The notes under the pieces were generated by a model. It was not told where the DNA came from. It worked only from the letters and a program-made list of their open reading frames with translations, and did not search any database. From Bifidobacterium breve (GTDB taxonomy: Bacteria > Actinomycetota > Acidimicrobiia > IMCC26256 > PALSA-555): DNA of 9,074 bases. A program made the translations under genes and the position numbers. Each line of letters begins with the position of its first letter. Position 1 is the first letter of the stretch. The DNA lies in contig CAMDCC010000104.1 of the NCBI GenBank assembly GCA_945889545.1, positions 1-9,074 on the forward strand, read 5' to 3'. Of this stretch, positions 1-7,032 are shown in pieces.

Positions 1-2
1 TC

Positions 3-164
3 CCCGGCTGGCGCAGAGCAGTCCGCGGCCGCACCTGGCCCGCCCGCCACCCCCACAGCCAAATAGACCACATCCTCGTCCGCGATATCCACGTCAAAAG
101 CGGAAGGGTCATGCCAGACGTAGCCAGCGACCACCGCCCCATCCGCGCGCAGCTGAGCTGGTAA
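3..164 (+). CDS. Endonuclease/exonuclease/phosphatase family protein, C-terminal end (5' part outside window)
   Basis: This is the last 53 codons of a gene entering from the left edge and ending at TAA 162-164. The readable protein contains RTWPA, then SQIDHILV and finally VASDHRPIRAQLSW. In the endonuclease/exonuclease/phosphatase (DNase I-like) fold, a TxPA-like segment, an (I)DHIL/IDYIL segment and a terminal SDHxP motif occur in this order. The final Asp-His pair helps bind metal and activates water. Family members cleave phosphodiester or phosphomonoester bonds in nucleic acids, inositol phosphates or lipids, and the substrate cannot be told from this end. The fragment was found by reading the frame back from the stop, and the start lies outside the window. 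It converges on the glucosaminidase gene, with the inverted-repeat element between them. Family assignment is fairly sure; the specific role is unknown. Confidence 0.8.
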   Translation, partial: PGWRRAVRGRTWPARHPHSQIDHILVRDIHVKSGRVMPDVASDHRPIRAQLSW

Positions 165-172
165 CGGCGGAG

Positions 173-218
173 CGGTCCTCACAAACCGCGCACGTCGCGA
201 TGGACATGCGGAGGACCG
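173..218. repeat. Short inverted repeat with 8-base arms, just left of the large inverted repeat
   Basis: CGGTCCTC at 173-180 is the exact reverse complement of GAGGACCG at 211-218, with 30 bases between them. It lies 9 bases after the stop codon of the upstream phosphatase-fold gene. Its right arm overlaps the left outer arm of the larger repeat, so the two structures would compete. It may be part of the same transcription-end region. Arms of this length can occur by chance in GC-rich DNA. Confidence 0.35.
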
Positions 219-314
219 GAGTCGCTCGGCCCGAGGGGTCGGCGGAGCGAGGCGGAGCCGACGCGGGAGCCGTAGCGAAGCGGCCCTCGGGACGAGCGAC
301 GCAGGATCCTCCGC
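208..314. repeat. Large imperfect inverted repeat with nested hairpins; possible bidirectional terminator or dispersed palindromic element
   Basis: The core arms are 221-237 and 284-300: 17 bases each, complementary except for one position. The pairing resumes outside them, with GCGGAGGA at 208-215 facing TCCTCCGC at 307-314. The enclosed segment can fold a second hairpin from GTCGGC (238-243) and GCCGAC (257-262), plus a small one from GCCG (269-272) and CGGC (281-284). The whole could form a branched, cloverleaf-like RNA or a cruciform. It sits in the gap between two convergent genes, where a bidirectional terminator would be expected, but no T-run follows either arm. The size and nesting would also fit a REP-like dispersed repeat. 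The pairing is seen directly; the function is inferred. Confidence 0.6.
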
Positions 315-334
315 CACCGCGGTGCGCGGAGCCG

Positions 335-1042
335 TTAGTACGGAACGGTGACGCCGTTGTAGCGAAGCATCTCCGCGTACATGGCGAGGATGCGCTGCGA
401 GTACGTAGTGGACGAGGCCCAGTTGCCGCTCCCCATGACGTTCCACGTCTGGGCTCGACCCTTCGGCAGTACGAGATGGAACCGTGGGTCGACGCACGGG
501 TTGTGGAGCGGTGGGACTGTGCACGTGGTGGCGAAGACGTCGGCGTACGCCCGCAGGTGTTGGATCTGAGCGCGCACACCAGTGCGGGCGTCGGGGAATG
601 CCGCCGGAGCGCCTCCGCTGTCGGTCGCACCGATGCCCGCGAAGTTGTTGTACGTCTTCGGCACGGCGCCACCGAAGCGGAACCAACCGGTCTCGAGGAT
701 CGACTGGACGAAGGCGACATCGCCGCGAATCCCTTCGGCGGTGCCCTCTTCCACGTAGAACTGGGCGAGGCTCTGCACCGGGACGGTGGCGCCGTAGACG
801 CCGGAAGGGTGCGGGGTGCGCCCGTTGAACCAGGCCACCATCTGGGCTGGGGTCACGAGCGCCGGGCCCTGGATGGTGAGCGGCGTCCCCGGTACGACCG
901 GGGTCCCGGGTGCCGGCGCTGCTGGAGGCGCGGCGGCTGGAGCTGGCGGCGAGGTGGGCCGGATGCAGCCGGCCAGCACGAGGCCACCCAGCGTGAGGGA
1001 GACGAGGAGCTTGTGGAGGCGCTTCGCGCGGAGTATGAACAT
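335..1042 (-). CDS. Glucosaminidase-domain lipoprotein (peptidoglycan hydrolase)
   Basis: The 235-residue protein probably cleaves the glycan strands of peptidoglycan at the outer face of the membrane. Residues 1-26 form a lipoprotein signal: a basic stretch (RAKRLHK), a hydrophobic core and the lipobox LAGC with Cys26 as the lipidated residue. A Pro/Ala-rich linker follows at about 29-54. The catalytic domain fits the mannosyl-glycoprotein endo-beta-N-acetylglucosaminidase family (PF01832, FlgJ/LytD-like): DVAFVQSILETGW with the probable catalytic Glu117, then YNNFAGIG at about 131-138. Four residues from 174 on include a possible disulfide pair (TTC and NPC). The ATG at 1042 was preferred over the GTG at 1120 because it places the signal peptide at the N-terminus. 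AAGGTG lies 6 bases upstream but overlaps the candidate -10 box. The domain is secure; exact bond specificity is not. Confidence 0.85.
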   Translation of the reverse strand: MFILRAKRLHKLLVSLTLGGLVLAGCIRPTSPPAPAAAPPAAPAPGTPVVPGTPLTIQGPALVTPAQMVAWFNGRTPHPSGVYGATVPVQSLAQFYVEEGTAEGIRGDVAFVQSILETGWFRFGGAVPKTYNNFAGIGATDSGGAPAAFPDARTGVRAQIQHLRAYADVFATTCTVPPLHNPCVDPRFHLVLPKGRAQTWNVMGSGNWASSTTYSQRILAMYAEMLRYNGVTVPY

Positions 1043-1052
1043 CTGTTGCACC

Positions 1053-1081
1053 TTATCGGCCCGGTTTCGGGGGGGGTTGAG
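1053..1081 (-). promoter_or_regulatory. Candidate FliA/WhiG-type (sigma-28 family) promoter for the glucosaminidase lipoprotein
   Basis: On the minus strand the sequence reads CTCAA (1081-1077), 16 bases, then GCCGATAA (1060-1053). GCCGATAA is the known -10 element of FliA and WhiG sigma factors, whose -35 is TAAA-like at 15-16 bases. CTCAA is an imperfect match to that -35. The expected start of transcription falls within a few bases of the ATG at 1042, so the mRNA would be almost or fully leaderless. A run of eight C on this strand (plus-strand G at 1069-1076) occupies half of the spacer. A FlgJ-like wall hydrolase under a motility or development sigma factor makes biological sense, but no other flagellar gene is in view. 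Confidence 0.45.
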
Positions 1082-1124
1082 GGCCAAAATCCCTAGAATT
1101 CCGCCCTTCCGGGGGTGCAAGCCC

Positions 1125-1142
1125 CGATCGAAGCAGCGATCG
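1125..1142. promoter_or_regulatory. Small hairpin or tandem palindrome upstream of the first SDR gene
   Basis: Two copies of the self-complementary hexamer CGATCG (1125-1130 and 1137-1142) flank AAGCAG. They can pair as a 6-base stem with a 6-base loop, or act as two half-sites. A second weak hairpin (CGGGG 1110-1114 with CCCCG 1122-1126) overlaps it. The element lies in the divergent gap between the lipoprotein and SDR genes, so it could be an operator. There is no direct evidence of binding, and CGATCG is a common word in DNA of this composition. Confidence 0.25.
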
Positions 1143-1182
1143 CGGGTGCCGTAGCGTGGCCTCGGTGGAACCCGAACAGGAC

Positions 1183-2031
1183 ATGAGCGCCAAGGTCGTG
1201 CTGATCACTGGCGGGAACGCCGGCATCGGCAAGGAGACGGCCGTGGGCCTGGCTCGGCAGGGCGCCCGGGTCCTCATCACCTCCCGCGACGCCCAGCGTG
1301 GCTCCACCGCAGTGGCCGAGATCCGCGAGCGGAGCGGGAGCGATGCCGTCGAGGTCGTGGCGCTCGATCTCGCCGACCTCGCGTCCGTGCGGCGGTGCGC
1401 CGCCGAGGTCCTCGACCGTGCGGATCGCCTCGATGTGCTCGTAGACAACGCCGGACTCGTCATGAGCCGCCGCACCGAGACCGCCGACGGGTTCGAGACC
1501 ACGTTCGGCGTGAACCACCTCGGCCATTTCCTGCTCACGAACCTGCTCCTCGACCGGTTGCGGGCGAGCACACCGAGCCGCGTGGTCGTCGTGTCATCCG
1601 ACGCGCACAAGCAAGCGCGCAACGGCCTCGACTTCGATGACCTCCAGTCGGAAGGCTCGTATCGCCCGTTCGTCGTTTACGGCAAGAGCAAGCTCGCCAA
1701 CATCTACTTTGCGCGAGAGCTCGCTCGACGACTCGAGGGCACTGGTGTCACGGCCAACTCGTTGCACCCGGGGTTCGTCGCCAGTCGCTTCGCTCGCGAC
1801 GGCGACACCGGGTTCCTGCTCCAGCTCGGGGTGATGCTCGCTCGTCCGTTCGCGATCTCACAGGCTGCCGGTGCTCGCACATCGGTTTGGCTCGCATCGT
1901 CGTCCGACGTCGACGGGGTGAGCGGCTTGTACTTCTCCAAGTGCACCGCGGCGCACACGTCGAAGGCCGGGGCCGACGACGAAGCCACCAAGCGACTCTG
2001 GGCCGCGAGCGAGGAGCTGGTCGGTTCCTGA
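1183..2031 (+). CDS. Short-chain dehydrogenase/reductase, retinol-dehydrogenase-like
   Basis: This is a 282-residue NAD(P)-dependent oxidoreductase of the classical SDR family, interconverting an alcohol and a carbonyl in the cytoplasm. The Rossmann glycine motif TGGNAGIG is at residues 9-16. Arg and Ser at the end of strand 2 (TSRD) suggest NADP preference. NAG is at 89-91, the structural Asn at about 111 in GVNHLGHF, the catalytic Ser in VVSSDAH (about 138-139), and the YGKSK catalytic Tyr166/Lys170 pair follows. NHLGHFLLTNLL and NSLHPG are characteristic of RDH11-14/WWOX-like SDRs. The ATG at 1183 places the glycine motif at the usual distance from the N-terminus; an in-frame GTG at 1156 would add nine residues, and neither start has a strong ribosome site. 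It is divergent from the lipoprotein gene and converges on the binding-protein gene with 9 bases between. Substrate unknown. Confidence 0.88.
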   Translation: MSAKVVLITGGNAGIGKETAVGLARQGARVLITSRDAQRGSTAVAEIRERSGSDAVEVVALDLADLASVRRCAAEVLDRADRLDVLVDNAGLVMSRRTETADGFETTFGVNHLGHFLLTNLLLDRLRASTPSRVVVVSSDAHKQARNGLDFDDLQSEGSYRPFVVYGKSKLANIYFARELARRLEGTGVTANSLHPGFVASRFARDGDTGFLLQLGVMLARPFAISQAAGARTSVWLASSSDVDGVSGLYFSKCTAAHTSKAGADDEATKRLWAASEELVGS

Positions 2032-2040
2032 CTGTTCCCG

Positions 2041-3672
2041 CTACCCGGTACGCGACAGTCCGACGACCGGGATGACGCCGGAGAACAACGCGAAGGGGCG
2101 CCCATGCCCATCGGGCAGCGGCGGTCCAGCCACCCCCTTGATGTCGCGCTGCGACCCCACGCCCCAGCGGGTGTACCAGACCCACAGGTTGTACAGCTCC
2201 GACGCGAAACGGCGGTTGAGCTGGCGGTAGATCTTCACGCGAGCGTCGGGATCGGTCTCGACGCGTCCCCGCTCGAGGAGGTCGTCGATCACCGGGTCGT
2301 TGATCCGCCCGAAGTTCACCGGCGACCCGCTGTGCCACCACACGTATTGCGTGTCGGGGTCGCCACCTGGGTGGTTGCGCCACGCGAGCTGCTGGAACTG
2401 CCCGGCGATCGCCAGGCTGATCTGCGTGGCTTGGTCGACCACGCGGATCGACACCTCGATGCCGGCCTTCGCCTGCTGCTGCTTGTTGAGCTCTGCAAGG
2501 GCCCGCGTCTCGGGATCCGGATTGGTCAGGTACTCGTAGGAGATCGGCTCGCCGTGCTCACGCTCGTACTGCGCGACGAGCTTGCGGGCCTGCTTGAGAT
2601 TGTGGTCAGGCAGGCCGGTGTCCTTCAGGTAGCCAGGTGAGCCGGGTGGGAACGGACCCGATGCGAGCGTGAGGAGACCGCGGTTGCGGATCTCGTTGAG
2701 CTCGCTCCCGTCGCCGGCGAGCGCGACCGCGCGACGCGCGGTGATGTCGTCGAACGGCGGCTTGGACACGTTCAACATCCCGTAGCCCACCTCAGCGCCC
2801 TCGTCGGAGTCGACGAGATTGATCTCGCCGGCACGCGCACGCTTGCGCAAGTCGATGATCTGGAGCGCACCGCTGTTGTGCACGATGTCGAGGTCGCCGC
2901 TGGCGAGGCCGTTCACCCGCTGTTGGCCCTCGGTGACCGGCTTGAACACGATCTCATCCAGGTAGGGAAGCCCGGGACGCCAGTACTGGTCGTTGCGGGT
3001 CACGGTGAGCGACTCGTTCGGGCGCCACTCCTCGAGCCGGAACGGGCCCGTCCCGATCATGTTGGTGGCGCACGGGCCCTGGTCGGCGAGCTGCGCCGGC
3101 GCCATCATCCCGTACCGACCCGTGCCGTTCAGAAAGGCCGGGAACTGCGGCCACGTCTGCTTGGTGGTGACGAGCACCGTGAGTGGTCCAGTCACTTCGA
3201 CCGTGTCGACGTCGGAGAAGACGAACGTGGTGAGCGGCGCGTTGATCTTCGGGTTCTTCCCGCGGTACGTGTCGAGGTTGAGCTTGACTGCGGCGGCGTC
3301 GAGGGGCGACCCGTCGTGGAACCGGACGTTCTCGCGCAGCGTGATCGTCCACTGCGTGTAGTCCTCGTTCGGCTCGACCGACTCGGCGAGATAGGGCACG
3401 GTCTCCCCGTCGCTGTTGATGGTCGTGAGAGTGTCGTAGATCGCGGCCACGACCTGGATCCCCGCCGGGCCGAGCTGCGCCGAGGCGAGGCAGTAACCGA
3501 GCGACGACTCCGCCTCGAGACCAAAGGTCACCGAGCCACCACGAGATGGCTTCGCGGGCGCCGACGCGCGCGTGCTCGCACTGGCGGGGATGGTGATAGC
3601 CGCGAGACACGCGGTCACCACGCCGACGACCGCGATCGTGCGACGACGAGAGGGGACACGAGGGTGAGCCAT
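2041..3672 (-). CDS. ABC transporter solute-binding protein, family 5 (peptide/nickel type)
   Basis: The 543-residue exported protein would capture a peptide-like or other solute for an ABC importer. The N-terminus has a basic segment (PSRRRT) and a hydrophobic stretch to about residue 29. Cleavage could follow ASA (30-32) by signal peptidase I, or VTAC could serve as a lipobox with Cys22 lipidated. The mature part begins near GGSVTFG (about 45) and shows SBP_bac_5 landmarks: YDTL (79-82), then WTITLRENVRFHDG, the GTGPFRLEEW segment (about 207-216) and NDQYWRPGLPYLDEI. Length is normal for the family. The ATG at 3672 was chosen because the upstream extension to 3831 would bury the signal peptide. 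No permease or ATPase gene adjoins it, so it is an orphan here. Ligand unknown. Confidence 0.9.
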   Translation of the reverse strand: MAHPRVPSRRRTIAVVGVVTACLAAITIPASASTRASAPAKPSRGGSVTFGLEAESSLGYCLASAQLGPAGIQVVAAIYDTLTTINSDGETVPYLAESVEPNEDYTQWTITLRENVRFHDGSPLDAAAVKLNLDTYRGKNPKINAPLTTFVFSDVDTVEVTGPLTVLVTTKQTWPQFPAFLNGTGRYGMMAPAQLADQGPCATNMIGTGPFRLEEWRPNESLTVTRNDQYWRPGLPYLDEIVFKPVTEGQQRVNGLASGDLDIVHNSGALQIIDLRKRARAGEINLVDSDEGAEVGYGMLNVSKPPFDDITARRAVALAGDGSELNEIRNRGLLTLASGPFPPGSPGYLKDTGLPDHNLKQARKLVAQYEREHGEPISYEYLTNPDPETRALAELNKQQQAKAGIEVSIRVVDQATQISLAIAGQFQQLAWRNHPGGDPDTQYVWWHSGSPVNFGRINDPVIDDLLERGRVETDPDARVKIYRQLNRRFASELYNLWVWYTRWGVGSQRDIKGVAGPPLPDGHGRPFALFSGVIPVVGLSRTG

Positions 3673-3679
3673 CGAGAAG

Positions 3680-3685
3680 ACTCTA
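3680..3685 (-). promoter_or_regulatory. Candidate -10 box for a leaderless solute-binding-protein transcript
   Basis: The minus-strand sequence TAGAGT fits the actinobacterial -10 pattern TANNNT and ends 7 bases before the ATG at 3672. That spacing would place the first transcribed base at the start codon. No Shine-Dalgarno sequence lies upstream of this ATG, as expected for a leaderless mRNA. No clear -35 is visible. A TANNNT match alone is weak evidence. Confidence 0.35.
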
Positions 3686-3686
3686 G

Positions 3687-3696
3687 GAGGTACCTC
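3687..3696. promoter_or_regulatory. Perfect 10-base palindrome in the divergent promoter region; possible operator
   Basis: GAGGTACCTC is self-complementary and directly adjoins the candidate -10 box of the solute-binding-protein gene, where a repressor would block transcription. Its GGTACC core (3689-3694) followed by TACCGC (3703-3708) is echoed by GGTACC and TACCGC at 7073-7085 in another divergent gap. No regulator gene is present in the window. The operator role is only an inference. Confidence 0.27.
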
Positions 3697-3767
3697 GTCC
3701 CCTACCGCAGGCGGCGTCTCCTGCTGGTAGAAACACGGGCACCCAACGCCCGACAGGAGCCCTCCGC

Positions 3768-4979
3768 ATGCCCGAAGCCGTGATCGTTGCCACCGCTCGC
3801 ACTCCGATTGGTCGAGCCAACAAGGGATCACTCGTCGACTGCCGCCCCGACGACCTGTCGGCCACGATCGTCCAGGCCGCGCTGGCCAAGGTCCCCGGGC
3901 TCGACCCCGCCGAGATCGAAGACGTGATCTGGGGCAACGGGCAGCCGGCGGGCGAGGCCGGGTACAACATCGCGCGCGTCGTCGCGATCCTCGCGGGCAT
4001 CGGGCACGCGCCGGGCGTCACCGTGAACCGCTACTGCTCGTCGTCACTTCAGACCATTCGCATGGCGGCGCACGCGATCAAGGCCGGCGAAGGCGACGTG
4101 TTCGTGGCCGGTGGCGTCGAGACCGTGAGCCGGTTCATGAAGGGCATGTCCGACGGGCTCCCAGGCACGCACAACCCGTTGTTCGCCGACGCGGAGGCGC
4201 GCACGGCGGCGCGTATGGACGGCTCGCAGGGTGCATGGACACCGCCCACCGGCCTCCCCGACGTCTACTTGGGCATGGGCGACACCGCCGAGAACGTTGC
4301 GGAACAAGAGAAGGTAACGCGCGAGCGCATGGACGAGTTCGCCGCGCTCTCACAGAACCGCGCGGTCGAGGCGCAGAAGAACGGCTTCTTCGAGCGAGAG
4401 ATCACACCGGTCACCACGCCCGATGGAACCGTTGTGAGTGTGGACGACGGCCCCCGTCCCGACACCACCGTCGAGAAGCTCTCGCAACTGCAACCGGTGT
4501 TCCGTCCGAACGGCACGGTCACCGCGGGCAACGCCTGCCCGTTGAACGACGGTGCGGCGACGACCATCGTCATGAGCGATACGCGCGCCAAGGCACTCGG
4601 CATCACACCGCTCGCGCGGATCGTCGCATCGGGCGTGTCCGCACTCGATCCTGAGATTATGGGCCTCGGTCCGATCGGGGCGAGTCGTCAAGCGCTCGAA
4701 CGCGCTGGGATGACCATCGACCAGATCGATCTCGTGGAGATCAACGAGGCGTTCGCTGCGCAGGTGATCCCGTCGGCCGATCAACTCGGCGTGCCGTGGG
4801 AGAAGCTCAACGTGAACGGTGGCGCGATCGCCCTCGGCCACCCATTCGGCATGACCGGCGCCCGGATCATGGGCACGCTCATCAACGGTCTCGAAGATCG
4901 CAACGGGCGCTACGGGCTCGAGACCATGTGCGTCGGTGGCGGACAAGGCATGGCCATGATCGTCGAGCGCCTCACCTAG
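3768..4979 (+). CDS. Thiolase family protein (acetyl-CoA C-acyltransferase)
   Basis: This 403-residue enzyme belongs to the thiolase superfamily. It either cleaves a 3-ketoacyl-CoA with CoA to give acetyl-CoA and a shortened acyl-CoA, or runs the reverse condensation. The start VIVATARTPIG is typical. Nucleophilic Cys90 lies in VNRYCSSS, NEAFA is at 326-330, the catalytic His358 is in GGAIALGHPFG, and the acid/base Cys388 is in MCVGGGQG, so all key residues are present. Length is normal for degradative thiolases. The ATG has a good ribosome site, AGGAG at 3755-3759, 8 bases upstream. The O-methyltransferase gene follows 24 bases downstream on the same strand, so the two probably share a transcript. 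Substrate chain length is not predictable. GNACPLNDGA replaces the more common GNASxxNDGA near residue 255, a mild variation. Confidence 0.93.
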   Translation: MPEAVIVATARTPIGRANKGSLVDCRPDDLSATIVQAALAKVPGLDPAEIEDVIWGNGQPAGEAGYNIARVVAILAGIGHAPGVTVNRYCSSSLQTIRMAAHAIKAGEGDVFVAGGVETVSRFMKGMSDGLPGTHNPLFADAEARTAARMDGSQGAWTPPTGLPDVYLGMGDTAENVAEQEKVTRERMDEFAALSQNRAVEAQKNGFFEREITPVTTPDGTVVSVDDGPRPDTTVEKLSQLQPVFRPNGTVTAGNACPLNDGAATTIVMSDTRAKALGITPLARIVASGVSALDPEIMGLGPIGASRQALERAGMTIDQIDLVEINEAFAAQVIPSADQLGVPWEKLNVNGGAIALGHPFGMTGARIMGTLINGLEDRNGRYGLETMCVGGGQGMAMIVERLT

Positions 4980-5003
4980 CCCGGAAGACGTAGGCGAACA
5001 CCG

Positions 5004-6101
5004 ATGCCGGCGCAACGAGCAACCCGCGTTCCGCCGGCCTGGCTGATCCGGCCACTCCTCGCGACCCGCAACGGCTTGGCGCGCCTCCACCGCGCGCTCG
5101 TGCCGCCCGAGGTCGCGCTGCTCGAGTGCTCGCTCGGCATCATCGACACCAAGGCGCTCAGCGTGGCCGCCGAGCTCGGCGTCGCGGATCATCTGGCCGA
5201 TGGACCCCTCTCGGACGACGCGCTCGCAACTGCGTGCGACGCCGACCCCGACGCGCTGGCACGGATCCTGCGATACCTCGTCGGGCGCGGCATCTTCTCC
5301 CGAACGCGCGACGGGCGCTTCAAGAACAACAAGCGCTCCGAGCTGCTGCGCACCATCGACGGTTCGAGCCGTGCGTGGGCCCGCTTCTTTGGCGCCGGCT
5401 GGCACGTGTCGGGATGGAACGCCCTCGATCACTCCGCGCGCACAGGCGACAGCGGTGCCGAAGCCGCCCTCGGTCGTCCGTTCTGGGAGTACCTCACCGA
5501 CGTGAACCCCGATGCCGGAGCCGTCTTCGACGCCGCGATGGAAAGCGTGTCGAGCGTGCAGATGAGCGTCATCGCCCGCAAGTACCCGTGGAGCTCGTGC
5601 ACCACCGTCTGCGACGTTGGCGGCGGCACCGGAACGCTCCTCGCCGCGATCCTCAACGCGCACCCGAACTTGCGCGGCGTGCTCTTCGATCTCCCCGCCG
5701 TCATCGCGAAGTCCGCGCCGGTGCTGGACACGGCTGGAGTGGCCGAGCGGGTCACGGTGGAGGGAGGCGACTTCTTCGAGTCGGTCCCCTCAGGATGCGA
5801 CCGCTATCTGCTCCAAGCCATCGTGCACGACTGGGACGACGACTCGTGTGTGCACTTCCTCTCCAACTGCCGCGACGCCATGACCCCCGACGGACGAGTG
5901 CTCGTGCTCGAGACGATCATGCCGACGCACGACGGCGACCACTTCGCCAAAGCCATCGACCTAGAGATGCTCGTCGACACCGGCGCCGGCCGAGAACGCA
6001 CCCGCGCAGAGTTCGACACGCTCTTCGCACGAGCAGGCCTCCGCATCAGCAAGACCATCCCCATCGCGCTCACAACAATGTTCGAGCTGGAACGGGCCTA
6101 A
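5004..6101 (+). CDS. SAM-dependent O-methyltransferase (Methyltransf_2 type)
   Basis: The 365-residue protein should transfer a methyl group from S-adenosylmethionine to a hydroxyl on a small molecule. An N-terminal winged-helix dimerisation domain covers about 38-115 (LGIIDTKALSVAAELGVADHL, then LARILRYLVGRGIF). The catalytic domain follows: glycine-rich SAM motif VCDVGGGTG at 202-210, FDLP at 228-231, GDFFE at 255-259, and IVHDWDDD with the probable general base His275. LVLETI at about 300-305 matches the family's late acidic motif. Relatives methylate polyketide, carotenoid or aromatic products, but no biosynthetic genes surround it. It lies 24 bases after the thiolase on the same strand. 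Its TAA overlaps the stop of the convergent SDR. The ribosome site is weak. The family is clear; the substrate is unknown. Confidence 0.9.
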   Translation: MPAQRATRVPPAWLIRPLLATRNGLARLHRALVPPEVALLECSLGIIDTKALSVAAELGVADHLADGPLSDDALATACDADPDALARILRYLVGRGIFSRTRDGRFKNNKRSELLRTIDGSSRAWARFFGAGWHVSGWNALDHSARTGDSGAEAALGRPFWEYLTDVNPDAGAVFDAAMESVSSVQMSVIARKYPWSSCTTVCDVGGGTGTLLAAILNAHPNLRGVLFDLPAVIAKSAPVLDTAGVAERVTVEGGDFFESVPSGCDRYLLQAIVHDWDDDSCVHFLSNCRDAMTPDGRVLVLETIMPTHDGDHFAKAIDLEMLVDTGAGRERTRAEFDTLFARAGLRISKTIPIALTTMFELERA

Positions 6102-7003
6102 GAAGCTCCGTACACGGGATCGGGCGCGCGCAGCTCCCCAATGAGCTCGCGGACGACGGGGCCGAGTTCGGCGGGATCCCATCGTGCGTCTTTCTCGCGT
6201 CGCGGGCCGTGGTGCCAACCGTCGGCGATGCTGACGATTCCCCCTTCGAGCTCGAACACTTGGCCTGTCACGTCTCGGGATTCGGTGCTGGCCAGCCAGA
6301 CGACGAGGGGCGAGACGTTGGCTGGATCCATCGCGTCGAAGCCGGTTTCCGGCTTCTTCATCATGTCGACGAAGGCGTCCTCGGTGAGGCGGGTGCGCGC
6401 TGATGGGGCGATGGCGTTTGCGGTCACGCCGTAGCGGCCAAGCTCCGCAGCTTCGACGAGGGTGAGCGCGGCGATCCCTGCTTTGGCAGCGCTGTACGCG
6501 CCTTGGCCGATGCTGCCAAGCAGGCCGGCGCCGCTGCTGGTGTTGATGATGCGGGCGTCGACGGCGCCACCTTGCTTCGAGCGCTCACGCCAGTAGTTGC
6601 CCGCGTGCCGGGCTGGAGCGAAATGGCCTTTGAGGTGCACGCGCACGACGTCGTCCCACTCGCTCTCGCCGGTGCTCACCACCATCCGGTCGCGCACGAT
6701 GCCGGCGTTGTTGACCAGGACATCGAGACCACCGAAGGTGTCGATGGCGGTCTGTACCAACCGCTCGGCACCACCCCAGTCGGAGACGTCGTCGGCGTTG
6801 GCGACGGCTTCACCACCGGCGGCCCGAATCTCCTCGACCACGGCGTTCGCCGCCTCGCTCGACGGTTCGCTGCCGTCGAGCGCAACGCCGTAGTCGTTGA
6901 CCACGACGCGCGCACCTTGGCGCGCGAACTCGAGCGCGTGGGCGCGCCCGAGGCCACGCCCTGCGCCCGTGACGATGACGATTCGCCCGTCGCAGACTTT
7001 CAC
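6098..7003 (-). CDS. SDR family oxidoreductase, multifunctional-enzyme-2/steroid type (3-hydroxyacyl-CoA or 17-beta-hydroxysteroid dehydrogenase-like)
   Basis: This 301-residue NAD-dependent SDR probably oxidises a 3-hydroxyacyl-CoA or a hydroxysteroid. TGAGRGLG (12-19) is the nucleotide loop, and Asp37 after strand 2 (VVNDYG) favours NAD. NNAG is at 98-101, Ser156-157 in NTSSGAG, and the catalytic pair is Tyr170/Lys174 (AYSAAKAG). The insert after Asp37 (GSEPSSEAANAVVEEI) resembles the N-terminal dehydrogenase of peroxisomal MFE-2. The long C-terminal tail after residue 255, ending in a WDPAEL segment, resembles mycobacterial steroid-catabolism SDRs of the Rv3502c (HSD4A/ChsB1) kind, by recollection rather than alignment. 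The start is GTG with a poor ribosome site, and no better upstream start was seen. It diverges from the LLM oxidoreductase and overlaps the methyltransferase stop by four bases. Confidence 0.9.
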   Translation of the reverse strand: MKVCDGRIVIVTGAGRGLGRAHALEFARQGARVVVNDYGVALDGSEPSSEAANAVVEEIRAAGGEAVANADDVSDWGGAERLVQTAIDTFGGLDVLVNNAGIVRDRMVVSTGESEWDDVVRVHLKGHFAPARHAGNYWRERSKQGGAVDARIINTSSGAGLLGSIGQGAYSAAKAGIAALTLVEAAELGRYGVTANAIAPSARTRLTEDAFVDMMKKPETGFDAMDPANVSPLVVWLASTESRDVTGQVFELEGGIVSIADGWHHGPRREKDARWDPAELGPVVRELIGELRAPDPVYGAS

Positions 7004-7032
7004 CTATTCGGGTCGATTCCGCTCCGGCGCCC

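Noticed and set aside
58..69. An apparent stop codon (TAG at 64-66) near the left edge
   Set aside because: It is in a different frame from the phosphatase-fold fragment, whose frame is open from position 3 to the TAA at 162-164.
200..1096. A 298-codon open frame on the plus strand opposite the glucosaminidase lipoprotein
   Set aside because: It runs through the inverted repeat and is the mirror of a gene with a signal peptide and catalytic motifs; no family features are seen in it.
1043..1155. A cyclic-di-AMP (ydaO-type) riboswitch before the wall hydrolase
   Set aside because: Such riboswitches often control actinobacterial wall hydrolases, but the gap is too short, lacks the conserved core as far as I can tell, and the promoter-like box sits right at the start codon.
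4350..5663. A 437-codon open frame on the minus strand opposite the thiolase and methyltransferase genes
   Set aside because: It spans the boundary of two well-supported genes and has low-complexity Arg/Glu/Ala/Gly composition with no recognisable motif. Long antisense frames are expected opposite GC-rich coding DNA.
5126..6403. A 425-codon open frame on the plus strand inside and beyond the methyltransferase gene
   Set aside because: It is extremely Arg-rich with no domain signal, and lies out of frame with a clear O-methyltransferase, then antisense to the SDR.
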